Source: Pasteurella oralis (GTDB lineage Bacteria > Pseudomonadota > Gammaproteobacteria > Enterobacterales > Pasteurellaceae). Taken from it: a stretch of DNA of 64,000 nt. Each line of letters starts with the position of its first letter. The first letter of the stretch is position 1. The DNA is taken from NCBI RefSeq assembly GCF_002850605.1, contig NZ_NXGB01000003.1, forward strand, positions 284,257 through 348,256, read 5' to 3'. The position numbers and the translations under genes were made by a program. A model generated the notes under the pieces. The model saw only the letters and a program-made list of their open reading frames with translations. It was not told the origin of the DNA and made no database searches. Positions 40,805 through 51,917 of this stretch are shown here, piece by piece.

Positions 40805-40831
40805 AAAAAGCACTAATCATCAGTGCTTTTT
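40805..40831 (-). terminator. Terminator of infA
   Basis: AAAAAGCACT / AGTGCTTTT hairpin 13 bp beyond the infA stop on the minus strand; T-rich 3' side on that strand. Confidence 0.75.
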
Positions 40832-40843
40832 AGTGACTATTGA

Positions 40844-41089
<246 letters not shown>

Positions 41090-41203
41090 TTACCGCACTG
41101 ATTAAGTTGGCGGAATCTTTTTAATAAATACTCGCGAATTATACAGTTTTTGTCTTGTTCAGGAAAGTTTTTATTATATTGGTTTCAAGAACAAGGTAAG
41201 ATA

Positions 41204-41223
41204 AGCTACTGTGAATAGTAGCT
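41204..41223. repeat. Perfect inverted repeat upstream of rfbB
   Basis: AGCTACT-GTGAAT-AGTAGCT is 24 bp before the rfbB start. No T tract; could be an operator or a leader hairpin. Confidence 0.4.
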
Positions 41224-41246
41224 CTTAAAATAAAAGAATAAAAGTA

Positions 41247-42290
41247 ATGAAAAAAATTTTAATCACAGGTGGTGCTGGTTTTATTGGTTCAGCGTTAATT
41301 CGCTATATTCTGGCTCAAACGCAAGATTGGGTGATTAATGTAGATAAATTGACTTATGCGAGCAATCTTGATGCTTTAAAAATAGCAGCTGAACAGCCAC
41401 GTTATTTTTTTGAACAAGTTGATATCAATGATGACAAGAATATGAAGCGTATTTTTCAGCAATATCAACCTGACTGTGTGATGCATTTAGCAGCAGAAAG
41501 TCATGTGGATCGTTCCATTGCTGGTGCTGAGGCATTTATCCAAGCGAATATTGTTGGTACTTATCGCTTACTAGAAGTTACACGAGGTTATTGGGAAACT
41601 TTGCCTGAATCTAAAAAAGCGAATTTCCGTTTTCACCATATTTCCACAGATGAGGTATTTGGTGATTTAAATCTAGATGAGTCTGCATTTACAGAGACTT
41701 CAGCTTATTGTCCAAGTAGTCCTTATTCTGCTTCGAAGGCAGCAAGTGATCATTTAGTTCGTGCTTGGCAGCGTACTTATGGTTTACCTATATTAGTGAC
41801 GACTAGCTCAAATAATTATGGTCCTTATCAACATGCTGAAAAATTGATTCCATTTATGCTTCAACAAGCATTACATGCAAGACCTTTGACGCTATATGGG
41901 AACGGACAGCAGCGGCGAGATTGGTTATTTGTCGATGATCATGTTAAAGCACTCTATTTAGTCTTGACCCAAGGGCAAGTGGGTCAAACTTATAATATTG
42001 CAGCACAAGATGAACGAACGAATTTTTGTGTTGTGACTGAGATTTGTTACATATTAAATCACTTAAACGAAAGGGGAAAATTGTCTGATTTTTCAATTGA
42101 TCTCGCTGATATTGATGATTTTAATCGGCTGATTACTTTTGTGACTGACCGTCCTGGTCATGATGTACGTTATGCGATGGAAACAAGTAAGATTTATACT
42201 GAATTAGGGTGGAAACCTGAAATTTCTTTTGCAGTTGGTTTACGAAGAACAGTTGAATGGTATGTGAATTATTTTTCACAGAAATGTTAA
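41247..42290 (+). CDS. rfbB: dTDP-glucose 4,6-dehydratase
   Basis: Converts dTDP-glucose to dTDP-4-keto-6-deoxyglucose, the entry to dTDP-rhamnose and related sugars. The 347-residue SDR protein has GGAGFIG (8-14), STDEVFG with Thr134-Asp135-Glu136 and YxxxK with Tyr160 and Lys164 (SPYSASKAA). It stands alone: rmlA, rmlC and rmlD are not in the window, so its pathway partners must be elsewhere or lost. The terminator-like inverted repeat after it has the near-USS sequence AAAGTGCGT. Confidence 0.93.
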   Translation: MKKILITGGAGFIGSALIRYILAQTQDWVINVDKLTYASNLDALKIAAEQPRYFFEQVDINDDKNMKRIFQQYQPDCVMHLAAESHVDRSIAGAEAFIQANIVGTYRLLEVTRGYWETLPESKKANFRFHHISTDEVFGDLNLDESAFTETSAYCPSSPYSASKAASDHLVRAWQRTYGLPILVTTSSNNYGPYQHAEKLIPFMLQQALHARPLTLYGNGQQRRDWLFVDDHVKALYLVLTQGQVGQTYNIAAQDERTNFCVVTEICYILNHLNERGKLSDFSIDLADIDDFNRLITFVTDRPGHDVRYAMETSKIYTELGWKPEISFAVGLRRTVEWYVNYFSQKC

Positions 42291-42313
42291 AGATATTTTT
42301 ATAATTGGATACT

Positions 42314-42356
42314 AAAGTGCGTAAAAACTGGTATAGTGAAACGCACTTTATTTTTG
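42314..42356 (+). terminator. Terminator after rfbB with near-uptake-signal arms
   Basis: AAAGTGCGT (42314-42322) pairs with ACGCACTTT (42341-42349), then ATTTTTG. Each arm is one base away from an uptake signal. Confidence 0.6.
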
Positions 42357-42388
42357 TTATCACAATTCATGTAATAAAAGGATGTTTT

Positions 42389-43693
42389 ATGCCAATGCAA
42401 ATTAGCCTATCAACTCAAGCTGCAAGTGAAGTTTGGGGGAAAAATGCACTACTGAGTTTTCATCATGATCAAGCCATCATTCATATTTCTGCCAATATTG
42501 ACCGCACTTTAGTACAAAAAGCAGCACGTAAATTACGTAATCAAGGAATTAAAGATGTAGAATTAGTTGGTGAAAACTGGGATTTAGAGAGTTGTTGGGC
42601 GTTTTATCAAGGCTTTTATACTGCAAAACAAGATTATGTATTGGCGTTCCCACATCTTGATGATGAGCCACAAGCAGAGTTATTGGCACGTATTGAATGT
42701 GGCGATTTTGTACGTGAAATTATTAATTCACCGGCAGAAATTATTACGCCTCTTGTATTAGCAAAACGTGCGGCTGAATTCATTGAACAGCAAGCAGAAG
42801 AATATGCAGATAAAAGTGCGGTAAGTTTTACGATTATTTCTGGTGAAGAATTAAGAGCGAAGAATTACCAAGGTATTTGGCATGTAGGACGAGGTTCGGC
42901 AAATCCACCAGCAATGTTGCAATTAGATTTTAATCCAACAGGTAAAGTAGATGCACCAGTTCTTGCTTGTTTAGTCGGTAAAGGGATTACTTTTGATAGT
43001 GGCGGGTATAGCATCAAACCAAGCGAAGGTATGAGCACCATGCGTACTGATATGGGTGGGGCAGCACTTGTTACTGGAGCATTGGGGTTAGCTATTGCAC
43101 GTGGTTTGCAACAACGTGTTAAGTTATATTTATGTTGTGCAGAAAATTTGGTGAGTAGTAATGCTTTTAAATTAGGCGATATTATTACTTATCGTAATGG
43201 TGTAACAGCTGAAATTTTAAATACAGATGCGGAAGGGCGTTTGGTATTGGCTGATGGTTTAATTGAGGCTGATGAGCAGCAACCACAAGTGATTGTTGAT
43301 TGTGCCACTTTAACTGGTGCAGCAAAAATGGCAGTTGGTAATGACTATCACTCAGTGCTGTCTATGGATGATAAATTAGTCGAAGCTTTATTTACTTCAG
43401 CACGTGCAGAACAAGAGCCTTTCTGGCGTTTGCCTTTCGCTGAATTACATCGTTCACAAATTAGTACTGCTTTTGCTGATATTGCTAACATAGGGACTGT
43501 ACCAGTTGGTGCTGGAGCAAGTACTGCAACAGCATTTTTGTCTTACTTTGTCAAAAATTACCAACAAAATTGGTTGCATATTGATTGTTCAGCAACCTAC
43601 CGTAAAACAGCAAGTGATGTATGGGCAGTTGGCGCAACAGGTATTGGTGTGCAAACATTAGCACATTTCTTATTAAATAAAGCACGTGTTTAA
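42389..43693 (+). CDS. pepB: Peptidase B (leucyl aminopeptidase family, M17)
   Basis: Cytoplasmic metallo-aminopeptidase. The ATG at 42389 with AAAGGA upstream gives 434 residues (E. coli PepB 427); the longer reading is discarded. The M17 C-terminal domain has the metal and active-site motifs [16 protein letters not shown], the Asp in MRTDMGGAA and [14 protein letters not shown]. The short N-terminal domain is of the PepB rather than PepA type. It is 9 bp upstream of ndk; the pepB-ndk pair is common in Pasteurellaceae. Confidence 0.92.
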   Translation: MPMQISLSTQAASEVWGKNALLSFHHDQAIIHISANIDRTLVQKAARKLRNQGIKDVELVGENWDLESCWAFYQGFYTAKQDYVLAFPHLDDEPQAELLARIECGDFVREIINSPAEIITPLVLAKRAAEFIEQQAEEYADKSAVSFTIISGEELRAKNYQGIWHVGRGSANPPAMLQLDFNPTGKVDAPVLACLVGKGITFDSGGYSIKPSEGMSTMRTDMGGAALVTGALGLAIARGLQQRVKLYLCCAENLVSSNAFKLGDIITYRNGVTAEILNTDAEGRLVLADGLIEADEQQPQVIVDCATLTGAAKMAVGNDYHSVLSMDDKLVEALFTSARAEQEPFWRLPFAELHRSQISTAFADIANIGTVPVGAGASTATAFLSYFVKNYQQNWLHIDCSATYRKTASDVWAVGATGIGVQTLAHFLLNKARV

Positions 43694-43702
43694 GGATTAA
43701 AA

Positions 43703-44122
43703 ATGGCATTAGAAAGAACATTATCTCTTATTAAGCCCGATGCAGTACAACGCAATTTAATTGGCACAATTCTCATGCGTTTTGAGCAGGCTGGTTTTCG
43801 AATTGTAGGCGCTAAAATGTTGCGTTTAACGCAAGAGCAGGCAGAAGGGTTTTATATTGAACATCAAGGCAAAGAATTCTTTGCTGATTTAGTGGCTTAT
43901 ATGATGTCAGCACCTGTAGTTGCGTTAGTGTTAGAGAAGGAAAATGCAGTTAAAGATTACCGCACTTTGATTGGTGCAACGAATCCAGAACAGGCAGCTG
44001 TTGGTACGATTCGCCGAGATTTTGCTTTGAATGGTCGACATAATTCAGTACATGGCTCCGATAGTTTAGAAAGTGCTAAAAGAGAAATTGCTTATTTCTT
44101 TGTGGAGCAAGAGCTTTTTTAA
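43703..44122 (+). CDS. ndk: Nucleoside diphosphate kinase
   Basis: Transfers gamma-phosphate between NTPs and NDPs. The 139-residue protein starts [18 protein letters not shown] and has the phospho-histidine His117 in [10 protein letters not shown]. It follows pepB by 9 bp. One uptake signal lies inside. Confidence 0.96.
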   Translation: MALERTLSLIKPDAVQRNLIGTILMRFEQAGFRIVGAKMLRLTQEQAEGFYIEHQGKEFFADLVAYMMSAPVVALVLEKENAVKDYRTLIGATNPEQAAVGTIRRDFALNGRHNSVHGSDSLESAKREIAYFFVEQELF

Positions 44123-44157
44123 CCTGAAGTAATTTTTAGCATAAAAATACCACAATA

Positions 44158-44185
44158 AGCCCTACTTAGTGTAACTAGTGGGGCT
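44158..44185 (+). terminator. Hairpin after ndk
   Basis: AGCCCTACT pairs with AGTGGGGCT (one G-T pair); only a short T stretch follows. Confidence 0.5.
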
Positions 44186-44313
44186 GTTTATTATCTGTCC
44201 AAACCTAAACCTATTCTAGGTTAAACCACCCTTATTTCATCATAACTATGATGTAAACTTACAATTTCTCTTTGTAATAAATACTTGCCTTTTATATTTA
44301 AAAGCGTATGATT

Positions 44314-44337
44314 AGCCGTCTAGATGGCGATGCCGCT
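44314..44337. promoter_or_regulatory. Possible MetJ box array upstream of metK
   Basis: Consecutive octamers AGCCGTCT, AGATGGCG and ATGCCGCT resemble tandem met boxes (consensus AGACGTCT), best in the first (7 of 8) and weaker after. They lie 33-56 bp before metK, a gene often under MetJ. Confidence 0.4.
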
Positions 44338-44369
44338 TAAAGTATTTTAAAATTAGTTAGGGAATATTC

Positions 44370-45524
44370 ATGTCAAGTTATTTATTTACGTCTGAATCGG
44401 TGTCAGAAGGGCATCCAGATAAAATTGCAGATCAAATTTCTGATGCTGTACTCGATGAGATTTTAAAACAAGATCCTAAAGCACGTGTCGCTTGTGAAAC
44501 TTATGTAAAAACAGGTATGGCATTAGTCGGTGGCGAAATTACGACATCTGCTTGGGTAGATATTGAAAATCTTGCACGCCAAGTCATTTGTGATATTGGT
44601 TATACTTCTTCTGAAATGGGCTTTGATGGCCATTCATGTGCAGTATTAAATGCGATTGGAAAACAATCTTCTGATATTAATCAAGGAGTGGACCGTGAAA
44701 ATCCATTAGATCAAGGAGCTGGTGATCAAGGCATCATGTTCGGTTATGCGACAAATGAAACAGATGTATTAATGCCTGCAGCAATTACTTATGCACATCG
44801 CTTAATGGAACGTCAGGCAAATGTGCGTAAAGCAGGAACATTGCCTTGGTTGCGTCCTGACGCGAAAAGTCAAGTGACTTTAAAGTATGAAGATAACAAG
44901 ATTGTTGGGGTGGATGCAGTAGTGCTTTCAACTCAGCATTGTGACAGCATTACGCAGAAAGATTTACATGAAGCTGTCATGGAAGAAATCATCAAACCTG
45001 TTTTACCAAATGAATGGCTATCAAAAGAAACGAAATATTTTATTAACCCTACTGGCCGTTTTGTTATTGGTGGCCCAATGGGAGATTGTGGCTTAACAGG
45101 ACGTAAAATTATTGTAGATACCTATGGTGGTGCTGCTCGTCACGGTGGTGGCGCATTCTCTGGTAAGGATCCATCAAAAGTAGATCGTTCTGCAGCTTAT
45201 GCGGCACGTTATGTCGCTAAAAACATTGTGGCTGCTGGTTTAGCTGATCGTTGTGAAATTCAACTGTCTTATGCAATTGGTGTTGCAGAGCCAACATCTA
45301 TTATGGTGGAAACGTTTGGTACGGGTAAAGTAGCGAACGAATTATTAGTTAAATTAGTACGTGAATTCTTCGATTTACGTCCGTATGGTTTAATAAAAAT
45401 GCTTGATTTAATTCAACCTATTTATCGTGAAACTGCGGCTTATGGGCATTTTGGTCGTGAACAATTCCCTTGGGAAAAAATTGATCGTGCTGAAGAATTG
45501 CGTAGCGCAGCGGGTTTAAAATAA
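44370..45524 (+). CDS. metK: S-adenosylmethionine synthetase
   Basis: Makes SAM from methionine and ATP. The 384-residue protein is the normal length and has [14 protein letters not shown] at the N terminus, [12 protein letters not shown] and the [16 protein letters not shown] phosphate loop. GGGAATA precedes the ATG. Downstream are sprT and an opacity porin, the same order as in H. influenzae. Confidence 0.97.
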   Translation: MSSYLFTSESVSEGHPDKIADQISDAVLDEILKQDPKARVACETYVKTGMALVGGEITTSAWVDIENLARQVICDIGYTSSEMGFDGHSCAVLNAIGKQSSDINQGVDRENPLDQGAGDQGIMFGYATNETDVLMPAAITYAHRLMERQANVRKAGTLPWLRPDAKSQVTLKYEDNKIVGVDAVVLSTQHCDSITQKDLHEAVMEEIIKPVLPNEWLSKETKYFINPTGRFVIGGPMGDCGLTGRKIIVDTYGGAARHGGGAFSGKDPSKVDRSAAYAARYVAKNIVAAGLADRCEIQLSYAIGVAEPTSIMVETFGTGKVANELLVKLVREFFDLRPYGLIKMLDLIQPIYRETAAYGHFGREQFPWEKIDRAEELRSAAGLK

Positions 45525-45541
45525 TTTCATCGTAATAACGT

Positions 45542-45568
45542 AAGGCGACATAGTTCGCCTTCTTTTTT
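45542..45568 (+). terminator. Terminator of metK
   Basis: AAGGCGA / TCGCCTT hairpin followed by CTTTTTT. Confidence 0.85.
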
Positions 45569-45570
45569 AT

Positions 45571-46080
45571 ATGCAACAAGACACGCAATTTCGTCATTTA
45601 AAAATGCAAGTACAACGTAAATTAATCCATTGTTTACAGCTTGCTGAAATACATTTCAAATGCACCTTCCCTGTTCCAGTTGTAACATATCAGATACGTG
45701 GAGTAAAAGCGGGTGTCGCTTATTTACAACGCAATGAAATTAGATTAAATCCTATTTTATTATTAGAAAATCGTGAAGAATTTATTGCTCAGGTTGTACC
45801 ACACGAATTAGCACATTTAATTGTCTATCAAGTTTTTGGACGAGTGCAACCGCATGGTAAAGAATGGCGAGAAGTTATGGCGGTTGTGTTTGATTTAGAG
45901 CCAAAAGTATATCATCAGTTTGATATTACTGGTGTGAAAGGAAACACTGTAACCTATCATTGTGCATGCCGAGAACATCATCTTACAATGCGAAGGCATC
46001 ATAATGTACAAAATAAAAAAGCTGTTTATTTATGTAAAGATTGTAAATCTAGGTTGAATTTAAAGCTAGATTCTATATGA
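45571..46080 (+). CDS. sprT: SprT-family zinc metalloprotease-like protein
   Basis: SprT/SPRTN-like protein. The 169 residues have the HExxH zinc site with His78, Glu79 and His82 (VPHELAHLIV) and the second part PHGKEWREVM. A C-terminal zinc ribbon has CAC...CKDC. The bacterial role is not settled; eukaryotic relatives cut DNA-protein crosslinks. The ATG lies only 3 bp after the metK terminator, so the ribosome site must overlap the terminator T tract; an internal start (MQVQRK) is possible. Confidence 0.9.
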   Translation: MQQDTQFRHLKMQVQRKLIHCLQLAEIHFKCTFPVPVVTYQIRGVKAGVAYLQRNEIRLNPILLLENREEFIAQVVPHELAHLIVYQVFGRVQPHGKEWREVMAVVFDLEPKVYHQFDITGVKGNTVTYHCACREHHLTMRRHHNVQNKKAVYLCKDCKSRLNLKLDSI

Positions 46081-46130
46081 CTATGCTATACTCAGTCTGC
46101 ATTTAATCATTAATCAAAGAGGATGTTATA

Positions 46131-46673
46131 ATGAAAAAATCATTACTAGTATTAGCAATGGGGACATTATTTGCTACGACAGCCAGTGCAAATTTTTATG
46201 TTCAAGGTGATATTGGTGTATCTAAAACTAAATTCAGTGCATATCCAGTGTTAGGTGATACAAAATTTGAGCCTCGTATTAGCGTTGGCTATGATTTTGG
46301 TGCTTTTCGTTTAGCAGCTGATTATACTCATTATGGTAAGTTTTCTGGTAAACATTATAATGAATCGATTACTGCAAAAGTATATGGTTTAGGTTTTTCG
46401 GCATTTTATGATTTTAATGTGAATTCTACAATTAAACCTTATATTGGGGCTCGTTTAGCATCAAATGTTTTTGATATTCAAAATACGGGTCCAAGCTATT
46501 TTAGAGATTCTAAAACGTCAAAATTAGGTTATGGTGCTATTGTTGGTGCTCAGTATAATTTGGCAAATAATTTATCTCTAAATGGTGGTATTGAATATAA
46601 TAGTTTAGGTCATTCCCCAGATACTAATATTAATCAATACGGTGCTAAAGTCGGTCTACGTTACGACTTCTAA
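46131..46673 (+). CDS. Opacity-family outer-membrane porin-like protein
   Basis: Eight-stranded outer-membrane barrel of the Porin_Opacity (Opa) family. The 180 residues have a signal peptide MKKSLLVLAMGTLFATTASA (cleavage near 20), alternating strands (NFYVQGDIGVSKTKF, ISVGYDFGAFRLAADYTHYG) and a C-terminal KVGLRYDF with terminal Phe for BAM recognition. Surface loops are short, so it is probably not phase-variable: no repeats in the gene. It follows metK-sprT as in Haemophilus. Confidence 0.88.
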   Translation: MKKSLLVLAMGTLFATTASANFYVQGDIGVSKTKFSAYPVLGDTKFEPRISVGYDFGAFRLAADYTHYGKFSGKHYNESITAKVYGLGFSAFYDFNVNSTIKPYIGARLASNVFDIQNTGPSYFRDSKTSKLGYGAIVGAQYNLANNLSLNGGIEYNSLGHSPDTNINQYGAKVGLRYDF

Positions 46674-46701
46674 TCTAGATTAATTCACAGAGTATTCATC
46701 C

Positions 46702-46743
46702 AAGTGCGGTCAAAAAATCAAAAATTTTGACCGCACTTTTCTT
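46702..46743. terminator. Paired-USS terminator after the opacity porin
   Basis: AAGTGCGGTCAAAA faces TTTTGACCGCACTT (46702-46715 / 46725-46738), then TTTC. Confidence 0.85.
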
Positions 46744-46774
46744 TTTCTTATTGTAATAAAATTTTCTCCTGACT

Positions 46775-46802
46775 CTTGAAATTCGTGTTTCTGTACTTAT
46801 AT
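46775..46802 (+). promoter_or_regulatory. Possible heat-shock (sigma-32) promoter of htpG
   Basis: CTTGAA (46775-46780) fits the sigma-32 -35 element; ACTTATAT 14 bp later is a poor match to CCCCATNT. htpG is a classical sigma-32 gene. Confidence 0.4.
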
Positions 46803-46844
46803 CAGACTGCACTTATGTATGATTTATCAGAAAAGGAAAATATT

Positions 46845-48740
46845 ATGTCGAATAATCAAGAAACACGTGGTTTTCAATCAGAAGTCAAACAACTTTTGCA
46901 ACTCATGATTCATTCTCTCTATTCTAATAAAGAAATTTTCTTACGTGAGCTGATTTCAAATGCTTCTGATGCAGCAGATAAACTACGCTTTAAAGCGCTT
47001 TCTGCACCAGAGCTCTATGAAGGCGATGGCGATTTAAAAGTACGTATCAGTTTTGATGAAGATAAAGGCACGTTAACAATCAGTGATAATGGTATTGGTA
47101 TGACGCGTGCACAAGTGATTGATCATTTAGGGACGATCGCCAAATCTGGGACAAAAGAGTTTTTAAGTTCATTAGGCAGTGATCAAGCAAAAGATAGCCA
47201 ATTAATTGGACAGTTTGGGGTTGGTTTCTATTCTGCTTTTATTGTAGCAGATAAAGTAACAGTGAAAAGCCGTGCAGCAGGTGAGAGTATTGATAAAGCG
47301 GTACTTTGGGAGTCTGCGGGAGAAGGGGAATATTCGGTAGCCGATGTTGAGAAAAAACAGCGTGGTACGGAAATTACCTTACATTTACGTACAGATGAAA
47401 AGGAATTTTTAAATGAATGGCGTTTACGTGAAATTATCAGTAAATATTCTGATCATATTGGTCTACCAGTAGAAATTCTTGCTAAATCTTATGATGATGA
47501 AGGGAAAGAAACAGGTATTAAATGGGAGAAAATTAATAAAGCGCAAGCATTATGGACTCGATCAAAAAATGAGATTTCAGAAGAAGAATATAAAGAGTTC
47601 TATAAACATGTGAGTCATGATTTTGCTGATCCTCTCTTATGGGCACACAATAAAGTAGAAGGCAATCAGGAATATACCAGTTTGCTCTATGTACCAGCTA
47701 AAGCACCTTGGGATTTGTTTAATCGAGAACATAAACAGGGCTTAAAACTCTATGTTCAACGCGTATTTATTATGGATGACGCCGAGCAATTTATGCCAAA
47801 TTATTTGCGTTTTATGCGTGGATTAATTGATAGTAATGATTTGCCATTGAATGTATCACGTGAAATTCTACAAGATAATAAAGTGACTGCGGCGTTACGT
47901 AAAGCCTTAACGAAACGTTCATTGCAAATGTTAGAAAAATTAGCGAAAGATGATGCACAAAAATATCAATCATTCTGGCAAGAATTTGGTTTAGTATTAA
48001 AAGAGGGACCCGCAGAAGATTTCGCGAATAAAGAAACCATTGCAAAGTTATTACGTTTTGCTTCAACACATAATGAGAGCAGTGAGCAGACTGTGTCGCT
48101 AGAAGATTATGTGGCACGTATGAAAGAAGGACAAAAAGCGATTTATTACATTACCGCAGATACTTACATTGCGGCTAAAAATAGTCCGCATTTAGAGCTA
48201 TTTAATAAGAAAGGTATTGAAGTGTTGTTACTTTCTGATCGTATTGATGAGTGGATGCTAAGTTACTTGACTGAATTTGATGGCAAAGCGTTGCAAACAA
48301 TTAGCAAAGCTGACTTGGATTTAGGTGATTTAGCGGATAAAGAGCAAGAAAATCACAAGGCACAAGATGAACAATATGCTTCATTTATTGAACGAGTGAA
48401 AAATTTATTAGGTGAGCGTGTGAAAGAAGTACGTTTAACTCACCGTTTAACGGATACACCAGCAGTTGTTTCGACAGGTAGTGATCAAATGACTACTCAA
48501 ATGGCTAAGTTGTTTGCTGCGGCGGGTCAAACTATGCCAGAAGTAAAATATACATTTGAATTAAATCCTGAGCACAGTTTAGTTCAGAAAGTCGCAGATA
48601 TTGCTGATGAACAACAGTTTGCCGATTGGATTGAATTGCTGTTAGAACAGGCGATGTTAGCTGAGCGTGGTTCGTTAGAAAACCCAGTTGCATTTATTAA
48701 ACGTATGAATGCATTACTTGGAAAATTGACAAACCACTAA
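46845..48740 (+). CDS. htpG: Chaperone protein HtpG (Hsp90)
   Basis: ATP-dependent chaperone. The ATG at 46845 (AAAAGG upstream) gives 631 residues; the longer reading is discarded. The GHKL ATP site is visible as [15 protein letters not shown] (~28-42), ISDNGIGM and [10 protein letters not shown]. The middle domain ([16 protein letters not shown]) and the C-terminal dimerisation domain follow. It lies between the opacity porin and a Spx-like gene; htpG next to dapE is as in H. influenzae. Confidence 0.97.
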   Translation: MSNNQETRGFQSEVKQLLQLMIHSLYSNKEIFLRELISNASDAADKLRFKALSAPELYEGDGDLKVRISFDEDKGTLTISDNGIGMTRAQVIDHLGTIAKSGTKEFLSSLGSDQAKDSQLIGQFGVGFYSAFIVADKVTVKSRAAGESIDKAVLWESAGEGEYSVADVEKKQRGTEITLHLRTDEKEFLNEWRLREIISKYSDHIGLPVEILAKSYDDEGKETGIKWEKINKAQALWTRSKNEISEEEYKEFYKHVSHDFADPLLWAHNKVEGNQEYTSLLYVPAKAPWDLFNREHKQGLKLYVQRVFIMDDAEQFMPNYLRFMRGLIDSNDLPLNVSREILQDNKVTAALRKALTKRSLQMLEKLAKDDAQKYQSFWQEFGLVLKEGPAEDFANKETIAKLLRFASTHNESSEQTVSLEDYVARMKEGQKAIYYITADTYIAAKNSPHLELFNKKGIEVLLLSDRIDEWMLSYLTEFDGKALQTISKADLDLGDLADKEQENHKAQDEQYASFIERVKNLLGERVKEVRLTHRLTDTPAVVSTGSDQMTTQMAKLFAAAGQTMPEVKYTFELNPEHSLVQKVADIADEQQFADWIELLLEQAMLAERGSLENPVAFIKRMNALLGKLTNH

Positions 48741-48760
48741 GTTAAAAAAGTGATAAACTA

Positions 48761-48790
48761 AATCCTCGATAAAAAATCGAGGATTTTTGT
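48761..48790 (+). terminator. Terminator of htpG
   Basis: AATCCTCGAT / ATCGAGGATT hairpin with a TTT run. Confidence 0.85.
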
Positions 48791-48818
48791 TTATTAGCTC
48801 AAGATAAAAGGACATACA

Positions 48819-49163
48819 ATGATTACAGTTTATGGTATTAAGAACTGCGATACTGTCAAAAAAGCCTTGAAATGGCTTGTGGATAATAATGTTCCCCATC
48901 AATTGCATGATTACCGTGTAGCAGGCTTAGATAAGAATTGGCTGATACAAGCAGAAAAACAATTTGGCTGGGATAATTTAGTGAATAAACGCAGTACGAC
49001 TTGGCGCAATCTTGATGAATCAATCAAAGAAACTTTATCAAAACAGACCGCACTTGATGTGCTTTTAGCACAGCCAACGTTGATAAAACGTCCAATTATT
49101 TTGCAGCAAGATAAAGCGTTAATTGGTTTTAATGTAAAAGAGTACGAAGCTTGTTTTAAATAA
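48819..49163 (+). CDS. yffB: ArsC/Spx-family protein YffB
   Basis: Thioredoxin-fold protein of the ArsC/Spx group; YffB of E. coli lies next to dapE as here. The 114 residues start [20 protein letters not shown]: one active-site-like cysteine (Cys10) in the context NCDT, without a CxxC partner. LIKRPI (~88-93) is the arsenate-reductase-like ending motif. Biochemical role unknown; not an arsenic gene by context. Confidence 0.88.
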   Translation: MITVYGIKNCDTVKKALKWLVDNNVPHQLHDYRVAGLDKNWLIQAEKQFGWDNLVNKRSTTWRNLDESIKETLSKQTALDVLLAQPTLIKRPIILQQDKALIGFNVKEYEACFK

Positions 49164-49172
49164 GAATACAGT

Positions 49173-49199
49173 TAGGGCAGATTGCAAAGTCTGCCCTTT
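49173..49199 (+). terminator. Hairpin between yffB and dapE
   Basis: AGGGCAGA (49174-49181) pairs with TCTGCCCT (49190-49197); few T follow. Confidence 0.55.
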
Positions 49200-49222
49200 G
49201 TTATGTGAAAGTGCGGTGTGAA

Positions 49223-50359
49223 ATGAAACAAAATATAATTTCTCTAGCAAGTGAGTTAATTCGTCGACCTTCGATTAGCCCTGATGATCAAGGTTGCCAA
49301 CAAGTGATAGCAGAACGTTTGGAAAAACTTGGATTTCAGATTGAATGGATGCCTTTTAATAAAACATTAAATTTATGGGCAAAACATGGTTCTGGCTCTC
49401 CAGTAATTGCTTTTGCGGGTCATACTGATGTTGTACCTGTTGGCGATGAAAAGCAATGGCAATATCCACCTTTTTCAGCACAGATTGTAGATGATATATT
49501 GTATGGGCGTGGTGCAGCCGATATGAAAGGTTCTCTCGCTGCAATGATTGTTGCGCTAGAAACCTTTGTACAAGCCAAGCCTGAACATCAAGGTACTATT
49601 GCATTGCTAATAACCTCAGATGAGGAAGCTGCTGCAAAAGATGGTACGGTGCGTGTGGTTGAAACCTTATTGGCTCGTGAAGAAGCGATTGATTATTGTA
49701 TTGTTGGTGAACCTTCTAGTAGTCAACAATTAGGTGATATTATCAAAAATGGTCGTCGAGGTTCAATTACTGCTAATCTTTATATTCAAGGCATTCAAGG
49801 ACATGTGGCTTACCCCCATTTAGCAGAAAATCCCGTACATAAAGCATTAGCATTTTTAACGGAATTAACGGCTTATCAATGGGATCAAGGCAATGCATTT
49901 TTTCCGCCGACATCTTTGCAAATTGCCAATATTCAAGCGGGTACGGGCAGTAATAATGTGATTCCTGGGGAATTATATGTGCAATTTAATTTACGTTATT
50001 GTACGGAAATTACTGATGAGCAGATCAAATCAAAAGTAGCAGTAATGCTAGAAAAGCATCAATTACGCTATCGTATTGAATGGCATTTATCTGGTAAACC
50101 GTTTTTAACGGCAAAAGGCAAATTAGTGGACGCGACTGTGAGTGCAGTAAAAAAAGTGACCCAAAATATACCGCACTTAGATACTGGTGGTGGCACTTCT
50201 GACGCACGTTTTATCGCTTTAATGGGAGCAGAAGTCGTTGAGTTTGGTCCATTAAATAAAAGTATTCATAAAGTGAACGAATGTGTTGATGTGAACGACT
50301 TAGTTCAGTGTGGAGAAGTGTATCAACAAATTTTAAACAATCTTTTGGATTCAGTATGA
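49223..50359 (+). CDS. dapE: Succinyl-diaminopimelate desuccinylase
   Basis: Zinc enzyme of lysine and meso-diaminopimelate synthesis. The ATG at 49223 gives 378 residues (E. coli 375). The M20 metal sites are visible: AGHTDVVP, the Asp in [21 protein letters not shown] (catalytic and ligand Glu), GEPSSS and the C-terminal His in NKSIHKVNE. An uptake signal sits immediately upstream (49209-49217). The stop overlaps the next gene by 4 bp. Confidence 0.96.
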   Translation: MKQNIISLASELIRRPSISPDDQGCQQVIAERLEKLGFQIEWMPFNKTLNLWAKHGSGSPVIAFAGHTDVVPVGDEKQWQYPPFSAQIVDDILYGRGAADMKGSLAAMIVALETFVQAKPEHQGTIALLITSDEEAAAKDGTVRVVETLLAREEAIDYCIVGEPSSSQQLGDIIKNGRRGSITANLYIQGIQGHVAYPHLAENPVHKALAFLTELTAYQWDQGNAFFPPTSLQIANIQAGTGSNNVIPGELYVQFNLRYCTEITDEQIKSKVAVMLEKHQLRYRIEWHLSGKPFLTAKGKLVDATVSAVKKVTQNIPHLDTGGGTSDARFIALMGAEVVEFGPLNKSIHKVNECVDVNDLVQCGEVYQQILNNLLDSV

Positions 50360-51042
50360 GTATTAAATTAAGTGCAATGCAGTTAACGGGTAAAGTACGT
50401 AGCCATTTAGTTCATCTTCCTTGTTCTTTTTCAACTCAACATTTTTTACACAAAGATGGAGTCAAGGCATTCCAAGGATTACAACAACACGCCTTGAAAA
50501 ATGGGTTTAATTTACAACCTGCGAGCAGCTTTCGTGATTTTCAACGCCAACAATTAATTTGGAATAGCAAATTTCATGGTGAGCGTAAGGTACATGATGA
50601 TCATGGCAACTCCTTAGATTTGAGCATATTTTCTGATTGGCAGAAAGCGCAAGCAATTTTACGTTGGTCTGCTTTACCGGGTGCGAGTCGTCATCATTGG
50701 GGCACTGAAATTGACATTTTTGATCCAAATTTATTACCTATGGATTGTCATTTACAACTTGAACCATGGGAATATGAGCAAGGCGGATATTTCTTTGAAT
50801 TGAGTCAATGGTTACAGCTGAATTTAGCGCAGTTTGATTTTGTCTTACCTTTCACAAATTTACCCTCTGAAAAACAAATTGGTTATGAGCCTTGGCACAT
50901 TAGTTATTTACCTATTGCTCAATATGCAATGCAACAGTTTTCACAGGCAGTATTATTGCAGGCATGGCAGAATGAAGATATTGCAGGAAAAGTCTGTCTT
51001 GAACAGCACTTAGATGACATTTTTCAACGATTTTTAATTTAA
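50356..51042 (+). CDS. M15-family D-alanyl-D-alanine carboxypeptidase-like protein
   Basis: Predicted zinc peptidase of the VanY/M15B family. The 228 residues contain [10 protein letters not shown], the SxHxxGxxxD motif ([10 protein letters not shown]; His113 and Asp120) and the final ligand in EPWH near residue 190. No signal peptide is seen, so action on cytoplasmic muropeptides, or another export route, is open. The ATG overlaps dapE by 4 bp (ATGA); linkage with dapE, a diaminopimelate gene, suggests a cell-wall role. The same dapE neighbour exists in H. influenzae. Confidence 0.82.
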   Translation: MSIKLSAMQLTGKVRSHLVHLPCSFSTQHFLHKDGVKAFQGLQQHALKNGFNLQPASSFRDFQRQQLIWNSKFHGERKVHDDHGNSLDLSIFSDWQKAQAILRWSALPGASRHHWGTEIDIFDPNLLPMDCHLQLEPWEYEQGGYFFELSQWLQLNLAQFDFVLPFTNLPSEKQIGYEPWHISYLPIAQYAMQQFSQAVLLQAWQNEDIAGKVCLEQHLDDIFQRFLI

Positions 51043-51121
51043 TCGTTCAATTTTTTATGAGGAAAGCATAGAAAAGCGCACGCCAGAACGCTTAAGAACA
51101 AGTTAAGGGGACAATCATAAA

Positions 51122-51760
51122 ATGGAAATTCAACAATTTACACAACAAGATATTGAGATTTTAAATGAAGAAACCTTGTATAAGGGGTTTTTTGAGCTGA
51201 AACGAGTTCAATTTAGACACAAATTATTTGCAGGTGGTTATAGTGGAATTGTGACGCGTGAGCTATTAGTCAAAGGGGCTGCGTCAGCTGTGATTGCTTA
51301 TGACCCTCAACAAGATAGCGTGATTTTAGTTGAACAAGTCCGTATTGGGGCTTATCAACCTAACTCGAATCGATCCCCTTGGTTATTAGAACTGATTGCA
51401 GGAATGGTTGAAGAAGGAGAGAAACCAGAAGAAGTCGCATTGCGTGAAAGTGAAGAGGAAGCAGGGGTAAAAGTCAGTCATTTACAGCACTGTTTAAGTG
51501 TATGGGATAGCCCAGGTGGTGTAATTGAGCGTATTCATTTATTTGTAGGAAAAGTGGATAGTACACAAGCAAAGGGTATTCATGGTTTAGCCGAAGAAAA
51601 TGAAGATATCCGTGTACATGTGGTGAGCCGAGAAATAGCCTATCAGTGGATCAATGAAGGTAAAATTGATAATGGTATTGCCGTTTTAGGACTTCAATGG
51701 TTACAGCTAAATTACTCAACATTACAAAATCAGTGGAGTGAAGATAAGTTCAATATGTAA
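51122..51760 (+). CDS. nudF: ADP-ribose pyrophosphatase NudF
   Basis: Hydrolyses ADP-ribose to AMP and ribose-5-phosphate. The 212-residue Nudix protein has its box at 94-116 (GMVEEGE...RESEEEAGV) and the residues RSPWLLELIAG before it, typical of the AdpP subfamily. The next gene is cpdA, as in E. coli and H. influenzae. GGGGACA precedes the ATG. Confidence 0.93.
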   Translation: MEIQQFTQQDIEILNEETLYKGFFELKRVQFRHKLFAGGYSGIVTRELLVKGAASAVIAYDPQQDSVILVEQVRIGAYQPNSNRSPWLLELIAGMVEEGEKPEEVALRESEEEAGVKVSHLQHCLSVWDSPGGVIERIHLFVGKVDSTQAKGIHGLAEENEDIRVHVVSREIAYQWINEGKIDNGIAVLGLQWLQLNYSTLQNQWSEDKFNM

Positions 51761-51917
51761 ATAAAAAAATGTGATTTAGGTTTAATTTTTAAAAAAATTT
51801 CATAAAGAAATATGACCTAGCTAACACTTTTTTATTTTGGTACGTGCAATTTACTTGATAAGTCGGTAATTTATAACGAGTTTTGTATTTTTTAAATTTT
51901 AGTAGTAGGAGTTCGCT

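Noticed and set aside
44123..44369. SAM riboswitch before metK
   Set aside because: No SAM-I, SAM-II or SAM-III core could be found; the only structure is the ndk-side hairpin and the met-box-like octamers.
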